A stretch of 64,000 nt of DNA from Anas platyrhynchos (taxonomy: Eukaryota; Chordata; Aves; Anseriformes; Anatidae), in the NCBI RefSeq assembly GCF_047663525.1, contig NC_092593.1, forward strand, positions 17,757,501-17,821,500, in the 5' to 3' direction. A program made the position numbers and the translations under genes. This document shows positions 51,651 through 64,000 of the stretch, one piece after another (the first letter of the stretch is position 1; every line of letters begins with the position of its first letter). The notes under the pieces were generated by a model. That model was not told the origin of the DNA. It saw nothing but the letters and a program-made list of their open reading frames with translations, and ran no database searches.

Positions 51651-53780
51651 AATTTATTATTTTGTTTTTAATGAAAAGAATCAACCCACAAACCCTTTCA
51701 ACAAAAGAGCAGTAGCTGTTTAGGACACCTGCTGATATAAGAGATCTTCCTACAGTAGCTAATTAGTTCATAGGTAAAGTCCCAGCTGAGAGCACCTGGA
51801 ACATGCAGAACCGAATCTGAGTTTTGTAGAGCCAACAGCACTTTGTAATATGTAGTGAAAATATCGTTCTCTTTAGATTGGCTGCTGATAACTGTATGGC
51901 TGAAGTGGATGTTGAAGAAATTGTTTAAAGATTTAAAATGGCTTCTCATTGGAATCACTTGGAACAAATGGATGACACTTGGAAAATCTGCTTGATAGCA
52001 ATCTGTAGAGGTTTCTTGAAATGGTACAACTTTGAAGGTAGGTAGTTTGTGGGCTAGGCCTTGAATACTGGGTAGCTTTTTTTTTTTTTTTTTTGTATCG
52101 TATTAGAATTTCACTATAACATTATTTTCTCAAAATACGTTGTTCTCAAAGTATTTGCTGCCATACGTGGTTGGTGCTTGCAACTAGGAATGCCAGCACC
52201 AGGTAGGAGTCTGTCCCTTACACCATGATCATACTTACTTGGGGGGAATAAGTTCTTCTGGCTTGAAAAATCTAAGTTGTATGATGGCTTAAAATAATAT
52301 TTTCTTTTTAGTGAAAAATATCTAAGCCCACTTAAGAAAGATTAATTAAAAAACTGACCTTTCAAAAAAGTGAGTTAAAATTACATATTTAGTTCTCATA
52401 TTGTTAATAACTGGTGCTCCTTGGCCTCAGAAGCTTCCCCCCTCCCACGCTTTTATGTGTGTCTGCATATTTCCAAAAATTGTAAATATCAAACTATATA
52501 TTCAGTATTCTAGCTTTTAAAATTGTAAAATGAAATGTGATTTTTCACTTTTATAGATTTTGGTATTGACTAAAATGGACCTTTTTAAAGTGACAAATAC
52601 ATTAATGGAGATTGATAAATTTATTTCAGACTACCATATGGAAAGACTTATTACAAGGGCATGTGGAGCACAAAGCCAATTAAAGATATTCTTTCTTCTT
52701 ACTGTGGACCATTGCCTTCTTCCCTATATTTCCTGGAAGTTAAACTGAGTAGCATTTAAGAAAAATATTAATCTAAGGGTATCATCATAAATTCTCTCTT
52801 TATGTAGTCCTGTTCTTTATTGACAGTCAGATTTGCATCAAAGAACATGACACCAGTGACTTGCTGGCAGCTTAAGTAATTGGGGAAAAAAGTGGTTATT
52901 CATACGGAAACAGGAGTTGGCTCATTACAGCCAATCACCTGAATAGCAAATGGTATGGCTGCCAATAGATGGAGAAAAAGGCAAGTCTAGTGGAAAATAG
53001 GAGCATTTAAAGGCCAAGAAAAGACATATGGTCTGTCTATGCTTGCCTTATACGCCTGGAAATTATAAATTAAGCTACAATATAGCCCACCACCTTAATG
53101 TGAAAATTCTCCATTTTTTTTTCCATCTTCATCTTGAGAAAATTAACAGGCTTGGTTAGTAATAATTGACTTTTGCTTTCATGTCAGTGTTAAAATTCTA
53201 TGTAAAAATGATACCTGTATTATTCCTGTCTAAAATTTGGCTGTTCTGGCCCTAAAGGACATATTTATGAAGTAAGTTTGCTTTCATAGAAAATGCAGAT
53301 GTCTGTTCTGTCCTTTACAGGTGTTTGGATTTTCATGAGGGTAAACAAGAGAGAGAATCATTCTTGGCAACTATTTTTGTAAGGTAATCCTATGGTGATG
53401 GTGTTGAATGATTTGTGTCGAGAACAGTAAATGCTTTTATGATTATCTCATTTGCTTTTAACTATTCTCATAATTTTAATTTATTGTGGTAAAGCTCTCC
53501 TATACTCTTTAAGGTATATAGTATTATTCCTTTCATGAAATAAGAGTCTAAGTCCAAATTGGTTTATGAGTTTCAAATATGCTGGACTTCCTGAGGTGGC
53601 CACCTGATCACCTTTCTCTTAAGGCATTAGTAAAAGTTGAGGATACAGTCTTTTAAAATCTAGTTCTCATATAGACATGTTTCATGTGAGAGATCGAATT
53701 CTGAGGCAAGGGAGGGCAATTTGAATTTAAAAAAAATAATAAATTATGTGGCCTAAAGCCTGTGAAGGCTCATAGCATTT

Positions 53781-53783
<3 letters not shown>

Positions 53784-53820
<37 letters not shown>
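53784..53820. repeat. (TA)n microsatellite
   Basis: About 18 perfect TA units followed by a T/A-rich stretch. Confidence 0.95.
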
Positions 53821-53829
<9 letters not shown>

Positions 53830-56800
53830 AAGGGCCATACTCTGAAACTCTAATATTTTCTACTTTCTAGGTAGAACTACTGATCCAGTAACTCACATGG
53901 AACTCTGATAGAAGCCTCCTGGCCCTAAATTCTCAATTTTATATACCTGAAAGAGATACTAAAACTATTATTTCAGGTTTGTATTCATGGGTTCTAGAAA
54001 TATGGAGTATTTTACATATTGCAAAATTTATCTGAAAGTAAAACAAAACAAAACAACAATCTGTTTTGCCTCTCTGAGTAACTCTTGACTTGTTTGTGGT
54101 GTTACAGGAACAATGAAATTTTAGATATTCTGTTCTGAAGCAGATTTCAGAGTTAATGGAGGAACAGTGGATGACAAAATGGTGTATTATAACTAATGTG
54201 TATGTAAAATTCTACATGTGAATTCTGAAGATATAGATGTTCTGAAAACTGTAGAATTTGGAGCTGTATATAAATGTGTGTATGCTTATCTGACATAATT
54301 TCATCTGTGGAGTTTCTAATTGGGTCCAGTGACATAGTACACTTGCAGCTCTTCCCTTACCCTCGCCAACGTTAGGTTCTTTCACAAGTACTTCTGTTCT
54401 GCTCATTCTGACCGCTTCTTTGCGGGTGAGTGACCTGCTGGCTTCATTTCACTGTCTCATTTCTGCACATGCACAATAAAATCATCCCAACTGGTGAACC
54501 TTCTGACAAGGAGCTGCAGAAGTGCAGTTATTTCATCCACTTTGAACCTGACACGTCCCCCATGGTTATTTTGGGATGTCTGAGGTGCAGGGCAAGGAAA
54601 AGTAAATGTTTGCACAATTCTGAAGAAATGCTGCTAAGAAAAGTTCTTATGAAAATACTGCTTTATTCTGGGATCACCCTGTATTTAAAGGAGTACAGAC
54701 TATTATTTCAGGAGGTTCCATCTTAGTGACCCCTTTTCATTCACATCCAGAAATCACTCTGTAACTCTTCAATAAACACTTAACAGGTAAGACCAATCCT
54801 AGGTAACAGGAGCCTTTCCCCACCAGTGCACATGGAAATCGCTCATTTACTGTAGCTCCAATTAATGGTAGTAGAAGTTACACTTGTAAATTCCCCCACG
54901 CATTAATGAGGGAACAGACCCCCTCAGTTTAGTTAACCATCTTCCAGTTACCTGGCACTTTCCCCATCCCTTGTGAGATCTCAAATATTTAATTAAAGCC
55001 TTTCCTTTTTTTTTATTTTTATTTTTTTTTTATTCCTCCCCCCACCCCGCCTTCTCCTTCATTCAGTTTGTTGAGTTGTAATTCTTGTTGGCCTGATGCC
55101 TTGGCAGCGTTCAGCAGTTCTAATTGCCTGTATAGTCTGGCCTAGTCATGGAGCCTTTTAACTTTCATTCAGGCTTCCAGCAATATCAGCCTCACTGGTC
55201 ACAAGCTTCCCACTCAGGTTCCGTTCGCAGCCCTTTCGCTGATTACTTGTTATGTATTTAAAGAGCTCCATACTGTTTATTTCATTTCCTATTTGAGATA
55301 GTCTGTTTGCTTAATTTTTTTCTATGCTAATTTAATTTTAAACATATAGGGCTGTCTTCCTGGTCAAACAAGCCAGAATTTTGCATCCATATGTTACATT
55401 AAATAATAATAATACAACAAATAATAGTCAGTGCTTTCTACTTCTATAACGTCTACCATTCAATGATCTAAAAGCATTCTTATTTTACAAGTGGTAAAAT
55501 GGTATCAAGAGACATGAACTACTTGTTAAACATTATGTATGACATCTGTTACAGAGACAGACATAGGACTGAGTAGTTTGGTTTTCACTAATAGCAGTTA
55601 GTCTAATAATTGCAATATGCTATAGCAATTGTTAGGTTAAAATGCTCTTGGATTGAACAGGGTGTACCCTTTTGGAGATATGTATTGCAGAGATATTTGT
55701 TCTCAGAATATCATATTTGTTGGTGTATAAGATACATAACAGAATGGATATTCACATGGGCTCCATAAAGGTTGTTAGCCCCTGTAATCATCATTTGTGT
55801 TGATTTTAGAGTCATTATTATTAATCACAAATAGACAAGACTGGTTATTTTTTGTCTCATTTTGTTTTCTGTGTGAAGACCTAGCACTCTCACATTCCTG
55901 GATTTCAGTTTTACTATGGCTATGATAATTCTTCTATGTCTCTGCAGGAATAATATGATAACATTATGACCTATGAAAGTATGATTTAAATGTATCCTCT
56001 TTCGATGGTAGGCAGCATACAGAGATTAACAAAAACAAAAATGGGGACAGGCCTTTTTTAAAGGTTGCCTGTACCCAGCAGCTAATAACGGCTCTAGCTT
56101 TCAGAGACTACCATGACCTCATCCAAGGTTGCATTACCATATATGATTGCTCTTTAGGAGTCAGTAGCTGATCCTTAATGCCTGCAGTTGGCTTTTAGGA
56201 TGTGCATGCTTATCTTAATTAGAGGAAATGATTCCATACTTGTGTTCTTATTTCCAAGGTCAGACAATGGAACACAAGGACAAAGAAAAAATACGACAGT
56301 ATTGATACGTGAGCAAAGGTCAACCAACCAGAGAGAAGCAGATACCACTATTGGATGGAGAAAGTTCCCTAACATGGTGGTAAGCTTAGTGAAATCATCT
56401 TTCATAGTTTTCAGGAGTGAAATTAGATTGAAATCTGTATTGTGATAAAAGGTTTACTAGGGTCTTCATAGGAAAAACAAGGTGAACTGGAAAGGGAGCA
56501 ACTGAGGTACATGGAAGTAAATGGTTATATCATATCCTTGGAAGAAAAATCTTAGGAAAACAACCAGATTCCATTTTAAGACAAGAACAACTCCAACTGT
56601 GATCCTTTCTGAAAAGCAACAATGTAAAAACCTGTTTGCTACAGATACAGGATTTCTTTTGTAAAATAAACTTATCTGGTATGTCTGATTATTTTTATAT
56701 TTTTTCCTTGTTTGATCAGCGTGTATTCTGAGCTCAGTTTTATGCATAAGTTGGTGCTCATGGATGCGTTTGGGCTTCTCTTGGGTGAGGACTGTGTGGG

Positions 56801-59779
56801 CTTTTGAACAATAGTCTGCCAAGCAATGTATCATGAATCCTAATTGTTTGAGAAAACAGTTGTTCTTTTTCTCCAGCAAATACTGTTGTATCCACATTAT
56901 TAACATAGTTATGTATAGTCGTTTTGAAAATCATTCTCGATTTGCAGAATTCTAATGCTTCATACAGTGATTATGCAAAAGTCTCATGTATAAGCAATAC
57001 CGATGTTACTGGAAGCGCCTCATATAGAGTCCAAATATAGCAGATCAAATCAAAACTGTGCTACATCTTAAGCAACTGTTGACCCATTTCCATATCAAAT
57101 TGGTTTCTGTCATAGAAGACTTTGCTTTTTCTTTTAGAGATATTTACTTGTTCTGTGCTGCTCAAATACTGCAATGGCGCATTTTATTCTAAGGTCACTT
57201 AATTATGGGTCAATTGATTTTTAACTTAGTTTGTTTATTAACAACTTTCTATTTAAGGGACTCTCATGATGAAAGGCTTGTTCCTGCTTTGTAACATGCG
57301 ACCATGTCACTGACTCCTGTAAAATCAGTCGCCATGATTCAGCACACGCAGAGAGTCAGCGTGAGGTGCCCTGCCGTGTGCAGGATGGCTGCTGGCTGGC
57401 TTCATCAGCACAGTCCTAAGTCTCTAACTTACATAAATGGTGGGGAGAGGAAATTCTATTTTAAAGGTTTCGCTTTGTTCCTTGTTTATCCTACTTTTTT
57501 TTTTCTTTCTTTTTTTTTTTTTTTCTCTCTTTTGGGGAGGGGGAAGGGGAAAGGAAGGGGAGAAGAATAGCGGAATTAATAGAACGTGGTATATCAGTAA
57601 AATTTCAGAGATTGCTATAAATACCTAGAGTAGGAAGAAGGTGAGTTGTTAGCGGTGTGACTTGTTTGTGTCACTTTGTTAGAACATTAGCGGTATCTTA
57701 ATATAGATTTCTTTTTTGGCTTCTAATGATACATTCCTTTCACTGGGGAGGGGATGGGTAAAATTTGCTACTGCTGTTTTTCTGGCATTAACTGCAACTC
57801 CCTTCTGCTGCTCCCTGCAGCTCTCCCTGGCACGGCCCTGGGCCCTCTAGTGGACCTGCGCTGCTTGCAGCGGCGTCTCTGCCAAAACACTGATTCTGTT
57901 GCTATGTTATTTGTTAGAGCTACGCTATTGTACGTGAAAATCAATGTAGACAACGTTGCTGAAAAGTGAATCTGAGATTCATACGTTTTGTAAAACGGCG
58001 TTTATTTCTTGCACAAAAAGTGCCTAACCTCGGCTGTAGGCAGCAGGCCATCTGGGGCCGCAGTGGTCCTGCCAGTGCCCTTACTCAAGTAATCTGTGTG
58101 CTCCACAGTGTCAGGCTGTGCCTACACAATCAATTACATTTCAGTAGTATTTGAACATTGTCACTTCAAAATATCTGTTATTTACCTTTTTCCCAGTGAT
58201 CCACTTGTTTTACTGTTTGTGTGTGCTATTGTCTAAAATTTAAGCATCTTTCAAAATATAAAAATTACAAATATATATATATTTGAAGAATAAATGCAAT
58301 AGACTTGTTAGGTGATTTTGATACCTTAACAGCAGCTCTGTGCTGTGGTCATATATTTTTGGACATCAGTGACTATACAGATGAATCAAGTATACAAGAA
58401 TATAATTTGTAATCTTAGTGGACTTGTATTTTTGTAGTCTTTCCTTTGAGATGTGGGGTCTGGTCACCTGGGAGAACAGTGCTGTTAACATAACGGTTTT
58501 CATTAAAAGCCAAACTTCTTCTCTGAGAGAATTGTTTTACATGACACCTCCCAAAAGAAATTTCTCATCTCTGCTAGGGGAAGCTACTGGGTCCTCCTGA
58601 AACTCAAGGTCAGTCAGTCAAAAACAGAAACACCAAACATGCGTGGTTTTATATCTCATGTAAAAGGATATGCCATTATGAAGTGCAATGATTTCCATTA
58701 CAGTGCCAGGGCCCACTACTCACTGAGAGATATGGGAATTTTCTGTTTATACATTTTCATAGATTAGCCTAAATCATGCTCTGTGACAGCCTGCTCTAGA
58801 TGCCGTGAAGCACCTGGTCCTCGGTGGTGTTGAGCGATGTGTCTTCCACCTCTGCATGTAGAGGAACTCTGGGAGCATGAGGCTGTTCAGGGGCTGGTGA
58901 CCCATGAGATGAATTTCCAGTCCTAACAAGTCTGGACAGTAACCTGTAATGGAACATTTTCATATCAGAGAAGGCAGATTTGTTGAAAATTGCAGTCGTA
59001 ATGGAGGTAGTTTGACTGAAGAAGTAAGAAAAGCCAAAAAGTTTCCCAGTTCCTAGATGGCTCCTTGCCAGCCTGGTATTCCCACCTTATTCCCAGCTTC
59101 CATGTTTCTGGTAACCTCTGTATCAGGTTGATCTCACAACTGGAAGGCTTTAGATCCTGATTTCCTCCCTGCCTCGCTGATAGACCTCTTAAGGCTGAAG
59201 GGCATGAGTTGATTGTGGCTTTGGTCCCTCTCAGAAGCCCTGGATACTTGATGGGAACTTAAGAGCTGTGAGGCTTTGATGTGATCATGATGGCAAAATC
59301 ATCAGGTCATGTTTTAACTATTGTTTGCTGTGCTTAGTTATATCATTGTAACTGTAGTTTTAGAATGCTACAGAAACAAATGTTTCCTTTGTCATAGTGT
59401 GTTTTATATTGTCTTGATGGCAGACTGTGATTGTGCATCTGTAGTTGAGAATTTTATGGTAAATGCTGGTTAAGGGAAGCAGGAGTTCAAGCTATGTTAC
59501 TCAGCCTTTCATATCTGTGAGTTCCAAATCTGTCTGAACGGAGAAAAAGCAAAACAAACATTTTCTTAAACTGAAGTAGTATTCTCCAGCTGGAGTCCTG
59601 TTAAACATCATCAGATACAAATATTGTGTTCAGTGAACACCTCAAATCAATGGCTATTTTTGAGATGTTCCACTGCACTTGGCAAAATGAGCAAAAAAAA
59701 AAAAAAAAAAGTGAAATTAAAATTTTCTTTTGAATAAATAAGACATTGCTGCTATTAGCATTTAGCTCTGTATATGATT

Positions 59780-59825
59780 TAAAAAAAAACAAACAAAAAA
59801 AACAACAACAACAAAAAAAACAAAG
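59780..59825. repeat. A-rich (CAA)n-like simple repeat
   Basis: Alternating A runs and CAA units. Confidence 0.85.
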
Positions 59826-62800
59826 CAAAACTATTTGTGTTCAGGTTTGGTGATGATGCAACTTTGAGTCATTCTTAAACCAGAGACATGGATCTGAATC
59901 ACAGCTAAACAAGTCACATTTTTTTCTTCAGGGATCTTCAGCCTGGCTTTATTCAATGAAACTGAATATGCCACATTAGAGCACAAGCAGATGATTACCA
60001 ACAATGTTTATTGATGCTACCACTAAGAGAAAATGGCAGACTGATATAAAATAAAGAGACTTAGCAGATGGGATATTGGCATTTGAATTGGTTAAAATAG
60101 ATTACTGATTTTACCCCAAACCTGCCCTTTTATGAACACTTCAGTATTGTTGCTTGCGAACTGTAAATTGTGGTCATCCTTACAAGGTTATTTCCAGCTG
60201 CAGACCTCGACTATTTATTGTTACATATGCAAAGGGTATTTTATTATCAGGGAAATCTAAAGCAGTGATTTCTTGTTAGAGCTCCTGTCAGCACTGACTT
60301 TAGACATAAGCTGTTAGCATAGAAAGTTAGGTGAAACATTTACTGTTTCTAGGCATCCCCTCTCAATAGAAAAACAGCAAGAATAGATCTGCAAGCATAA
60401 TTAGACACATAGCTTTGATTGAAATCGATGGGAATTAGAAACAGTATCACATAGCTGGCATTTCACTGAACCCTGTAACTGAGCAGTGCAGAAAACTGCC
60501 TGAGCCTGGAGAGGGGACTCAGAAAGATCAAGTAAAGGGCAGAGCAGTGACCTGCCTCGAGCTGTCTGATTAAAAGCTAAATGTAAATGAAGAATAGGCC
60601 TAGGACGGGTGTAAGAACTTAGTGAAGTTCAGGCTACTTGAATCTGGCTCTAGGTGCCTAACTCATGCTCTAAGCTTTTGGCCATGATAACTCTTCCAGA
60701 CTCCAGGCTAGTGTGAGGAGGCACACAATGCTTAATTAATTCCTTGGTATTAAGATTTTGTAGTGTTTTGTGCTGTGAGTATCCAGCAAGCTCTGCAGCT
60801 GCTATCTTCATTATTGTCATTCTTTATTGTGGGTCAAGGCATGTCCTTTACATGTAGGTCATCCAAACAGTGCTAACTCACCAGTACTTGCTCTGGTGGC
60901 TTTTTGCACTGGATACAGTTCTTATGGGTTGGAAATAACAGTGACCCTTAGTATCCAGGATGATTCATCACAATTGCCAATGCATATTTATAGCAGCAAA
61001 AATTCATTCAGTGCTAGTCAAGGAAATCATGTGTGAATTTAAGTCCAGTTGGCAAGGTAGTACAGTATCTGAAATGTTGGCTGTGCAGCAGCTGTCATTC
61101 TATGCCAATCTATTCTATCATACAGTAAGCAGGTGGCTCACACATATTGTTTTTACTACATATCATTTTAATTTTGCAATGTCTCACTGAAATAGGAAAT
61201 GTGTGCTACTGATTTCAATAAGATTTTCTTTACTGAAGCCAGGAGAGCATGTTAATAGCATGCAGCAATTTACAGTGTAGTTAGAGTAATACAGCAGCTG
61301 GTGAACCTGTTTATTCCCTTTGGCTGTGGTTGTATATCAGTCTTAAGTGTAGCTAATTAACTTCTATTCATTAGCGATTTTACATAAATTCAGGCAGAAC
61401 AGAAAATACAAGCCCCAAACAGTTTGTGTTCCTGCAGCCCCCTTTTGTGACGCCGTGCTGCAGCAACCTGCCTCCTGTGTTAGCCACGCGTTGTCCTGAG
61501 GCCAGCCCCAGGGACTCTCAGTGCTCTTCTCTGTTTCTGAGACGGGTATTTTTTTGAGGGCTTATCTGCTGAAGGAAGCGTCTTTATTGTAATGTTATGT
61601 GCTAGCTGTTGCACGTGATAATGATATCTTGACATATTTTAAATAACAGTTGTCACGATACAGCCCTTTGGTGTTCATCGGCTTATCAGAATTAGTGTTT
61701 GTCAGACAAGGCAGGGAGCGACAGCGTCCAACTAGGGACCGTCACAGCATCCTGTGCAGACTGTGATCACTCTGGTATTTTATGATCTTGTTGGCCTGCT
61801 TGATTCTCAGTATATTGTTTAGCTTCATCATATTCTGGTTGGGCAAATAACCTTTTATTCCAAAGTAAATGGCATCTCCTACTTGATTTTTATTTCCATT
61901 TGTATTTTTTAATTCTGCGGTGCTTATTGGCCTGGGGGGATATCTTGTTTGCTCTGATTATAACTCCTATTCATATTACATAAAGCTCTTGGAAGATATT
62001 TCTGTTTATGGGAATTACTGTCAGTAGAACTGATAATTTGTTAAGATTATATATTTTCTCTGTGGGTTGATTGCTTTTGATTTATAAAGGACACAGATAG
62101 CAGAACCCTTATTTTGGCAAAGTGCTTCAGAAAGTGTATTCTCTGAGGGAATTACTAGGTTAAAAACAACAATAATCAAAAAAGAAACAAAATTAACAGG
62201 AATAATTACTAAGAATTAGGAAGGAGAAAAAGGGACACTAAAGGAATATAGTATATGGAATTGCCTTAGGCTGTAATGTCTCTGAATTCAAGATCTTGCG
62301 TTTCACTGAAGGTGAATATTTGCCCACATGAGCCAACCGTTAGTTATAATTTACTTGACTTCTAATTGTTTGCCCTTACTTCTTTGTCTCATTTTCTTTG
62401 CATTCACTTTGTTCTTTTCTCACTTGCATGTATTTGCTCAGCATCTCTTTTTGTTCCCTCTGACTTTGGTTTGTATTTATCTTGAAAACTTATTTCCCTG
62501 TCCCTTCCTCTCTGCTCTAGATTTCCTTACTTCTTATGGCTATGACAGTTTACCAGTTTGTGCATCATTTTATGCTGTTCATCCAGTCTCTCTGAAAACC
62601 CCATTGTGACTTGACCAGAAGAGAATCATTAAGGCTGAAGATGAGATCAAATAAAGGATCAATATTGTCCTCTTTTCTAAAATTCACCTATTTTGACACG
62701 AATCAACAAATACCATTCCACTACATAACACAGTGCTCTGCTACAGCAGCTCCCTGCAGTTGTGTGATTTGAACACTGAGTGGCACTAAAGCCCATGTCA

Positions 62801-62876
62801 CTGAAAACAGAAGGTATCCAAAACAGGGTTTGTAACTCAGAAGGATGCAAACTGCTAGATAATATATGAGGGTGTC

Positions 62877-62904
62877 TTTTTTTTTTTTTTTTTTTTTTTT
62901 TTTT
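62877..62904. repeat. Poly(T) tract, 28 bases
   Basis: Uninterrupted T run in intergenic DNA. Confidence 0.9.
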
Positions 62905-64000
62905 GTATGGCTGGAAAGAGGGGTTTTACATAAGCAAACTTGTAACAGGCATTAAATATCTGAGACATGTTGCTCTTCCTTTTTTTTTTTTATTTTTGAG
63001 GAAGAATTTATTTTGAAGGATGTATAGTACAGTTTTGCTAGGGCTGATTCATGACTGACAATTAAAAAAAAAAATTAATCGACTTTAATTCTTAGTTTCA
63101 AGAAGGTTCAATATACTAAAAGCAAGCAACTCTTTTGCAACTCCTGCATCACTGTGACACCCCACTCCCAAGCCTGTTTAGCTCTAAGATGTCAAGAAAT
63201 ACTCTAGGTTGTAAGTGCTATTAAACCACAACCCTTTCTAAAAAAAGATTTTTGGGCAACACAATTTGAAAAATCCCATTGTTCTGATTTTGTGCGGTTT
63301 AAAGTTAGTTGAGATCGATCTTTTACTTACTCAAAAGATATGGTTTGATCAGAGGCTTCAAATCTTCCTCTGAAAAAAAATGGCTCAGTAGTATCTGCTT
63401 GTATTGTAGGAAGTCTGTTTATTTGTGACTGGTGCATGACATGAATATTTAATTCAGTTTTCTTAAGAGTTCAAGATCATCCCTGCTTTATTTGGAAAGT
63501 GTGTCCATTTCACAAGGTTTTTATTTAGTGTTCACTTGAACAAAACACCTGGGACTTGACCTTAGACAGCTGCACTTTGACCGTTTTTACTGGAGCTCAT
63601 GCATGTTTCACATTTGGCACATTGCCCTTGTTACTTGTGCTAAGGACAAGACCATACCCACTCTGACCTGAAATGGTGGAGGTGTAGCTGTACTATGTAC
63701 TTAAAAGTGAAACTCTGGGGAAAACGACCAATCTCAGGTATAATTTAGCCATCCTGTTTCAAAGTATGACTTAGATGCAGCAAACGTATCAGACAAATGA
63801 AGTGTCTAAAAAACTCCATTACATTCTTCTGCTCACTTATTTTTCTGCTTTTCCCTATGACACTGTGACCATTGAAACTTGTTTAATCTCTACACACTAA
63901 ATCAGTTTCTTAGTTTCCCACAGAAGCTGCTTTGGCTTTTAATCATTTCCAGTGAGTGACGGGATACATGGTAATATCAACACCTTACTGTTTTCCTTTA

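Larger units (their letters stand above)
49401..53780. other. Intergenic DNA with two enhancer-like blocks
   Basis: AT-rich, gene-free sequence. A poly(A) run lies at 51013-51034 and a poly(T) at about 52077-52095. Blocks 50780-51000 and 51360-51650 are repeat-free and rich in homeodomain and E-box words. No exon was recognised. Confidence 0.65.
53821..64000. other. Intergenic DNA to the right edge, no gene recognised
   Basis: AT-rich, gene-free sequence with poly(T)/poly(A) runs (55007-55031, 57488-57524, 59693-59710, 62877-62904) and an A/CAA-rich stretch (59780-59825). I looked for SLC4A10 coding exons, expected next by gene order, and did not recognise any. Blocks 54760-54990 and 61560-62060 look unique and could be regulatory. 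Confidence 0.65.

Noticed and set aside
54430..54726. 98-codon plus-strand open frame
   Set aside because: Looks protein-like in places (EEMLLRKVLMKILLY) but has no recognised family, no splice context and no neighbouring exon.
41216..64000. Coding exons of SLC4A10, expected next by gene order
   Set aside because: I scanned the open frames for the bicarbonate transporter N-terminal segments and recognised none. They probably lie right of the window.

Overview
The window is vertebrate nuclear DNA, most likely from a bird. It holds two protein-coding genes, both on the + strand, with split exons, GT-AG splice sites, poly(A) signals and CpG islands. The avian reading rests on a CR1 LINE 3' end at about 11337-11672 that finishes in ATTCTAT-type repeats, on compact introns, and on the gene order PSMD14 - TBR1, which is conserved in amniotes. 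I cannot name the species. There are no bacterial genes, operons or CRISPR arrays.

Layout. Positions 1-29.3 kb are the 3' part of PSMD14 (Rpn11/POH1), the zinc deubiquitinase of the 26S proteasome lid. The window opens inside an intron. Nine coding exons (4982-28948) encode residues 17-310 of the 310-residue protein without a break; the first 16 residues lie upstream of the window. Positions 29.3-32.9 kb are the short PSMD14-TBR1 spacer, which changes abruptly from AT-rich to a CpG island at about 32.04 kb. Positions 33.0-40.4 kb are the complete TBR1 gene, the T-box transcription factor of glutamatergic pallial neurons. Its six coding exons (33357-38844) give 677 residues, followed by a 3' UTR of about 1.56 kb. 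Positions 40.4-41.2 kb are a second CpG island with a (GGA)n repeat, starting within about 30 bases of the TBR1 poly(A) signal; it is a candidate start of another transcript, possibly a distal SLC4A10 promoter. Positions 41.2-64 kb are gene-free, AT-rich DNA with simple repeats and several non-repetitive blocks rich in homeodomain, SOX, POU or T-box-like words.

The two genes are unrelated in function: PSMD14 is a housekeeping gene and TBR1 a tissue-restricted developmental regulator. The likely regulatory logic is that TBR1 control elements lie in the PSMD14 introns, the spacer, the TBR1 introns and the downstream desert. That is inference, because no alignment could be run.

Main points for a second look: a GC-AG intron in TBR1 (donor at 34553); the CpG island against the TBR1 3' end, which carries a perfect T-box half-site; a 15-codon upstream ORF in the TBR1 leader; an AT-rich block inside the GC-rich TBR1 intron 5; and intronic inverted repeats in PSMD14. 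I found no exotic or undescribed system and do not claim one.
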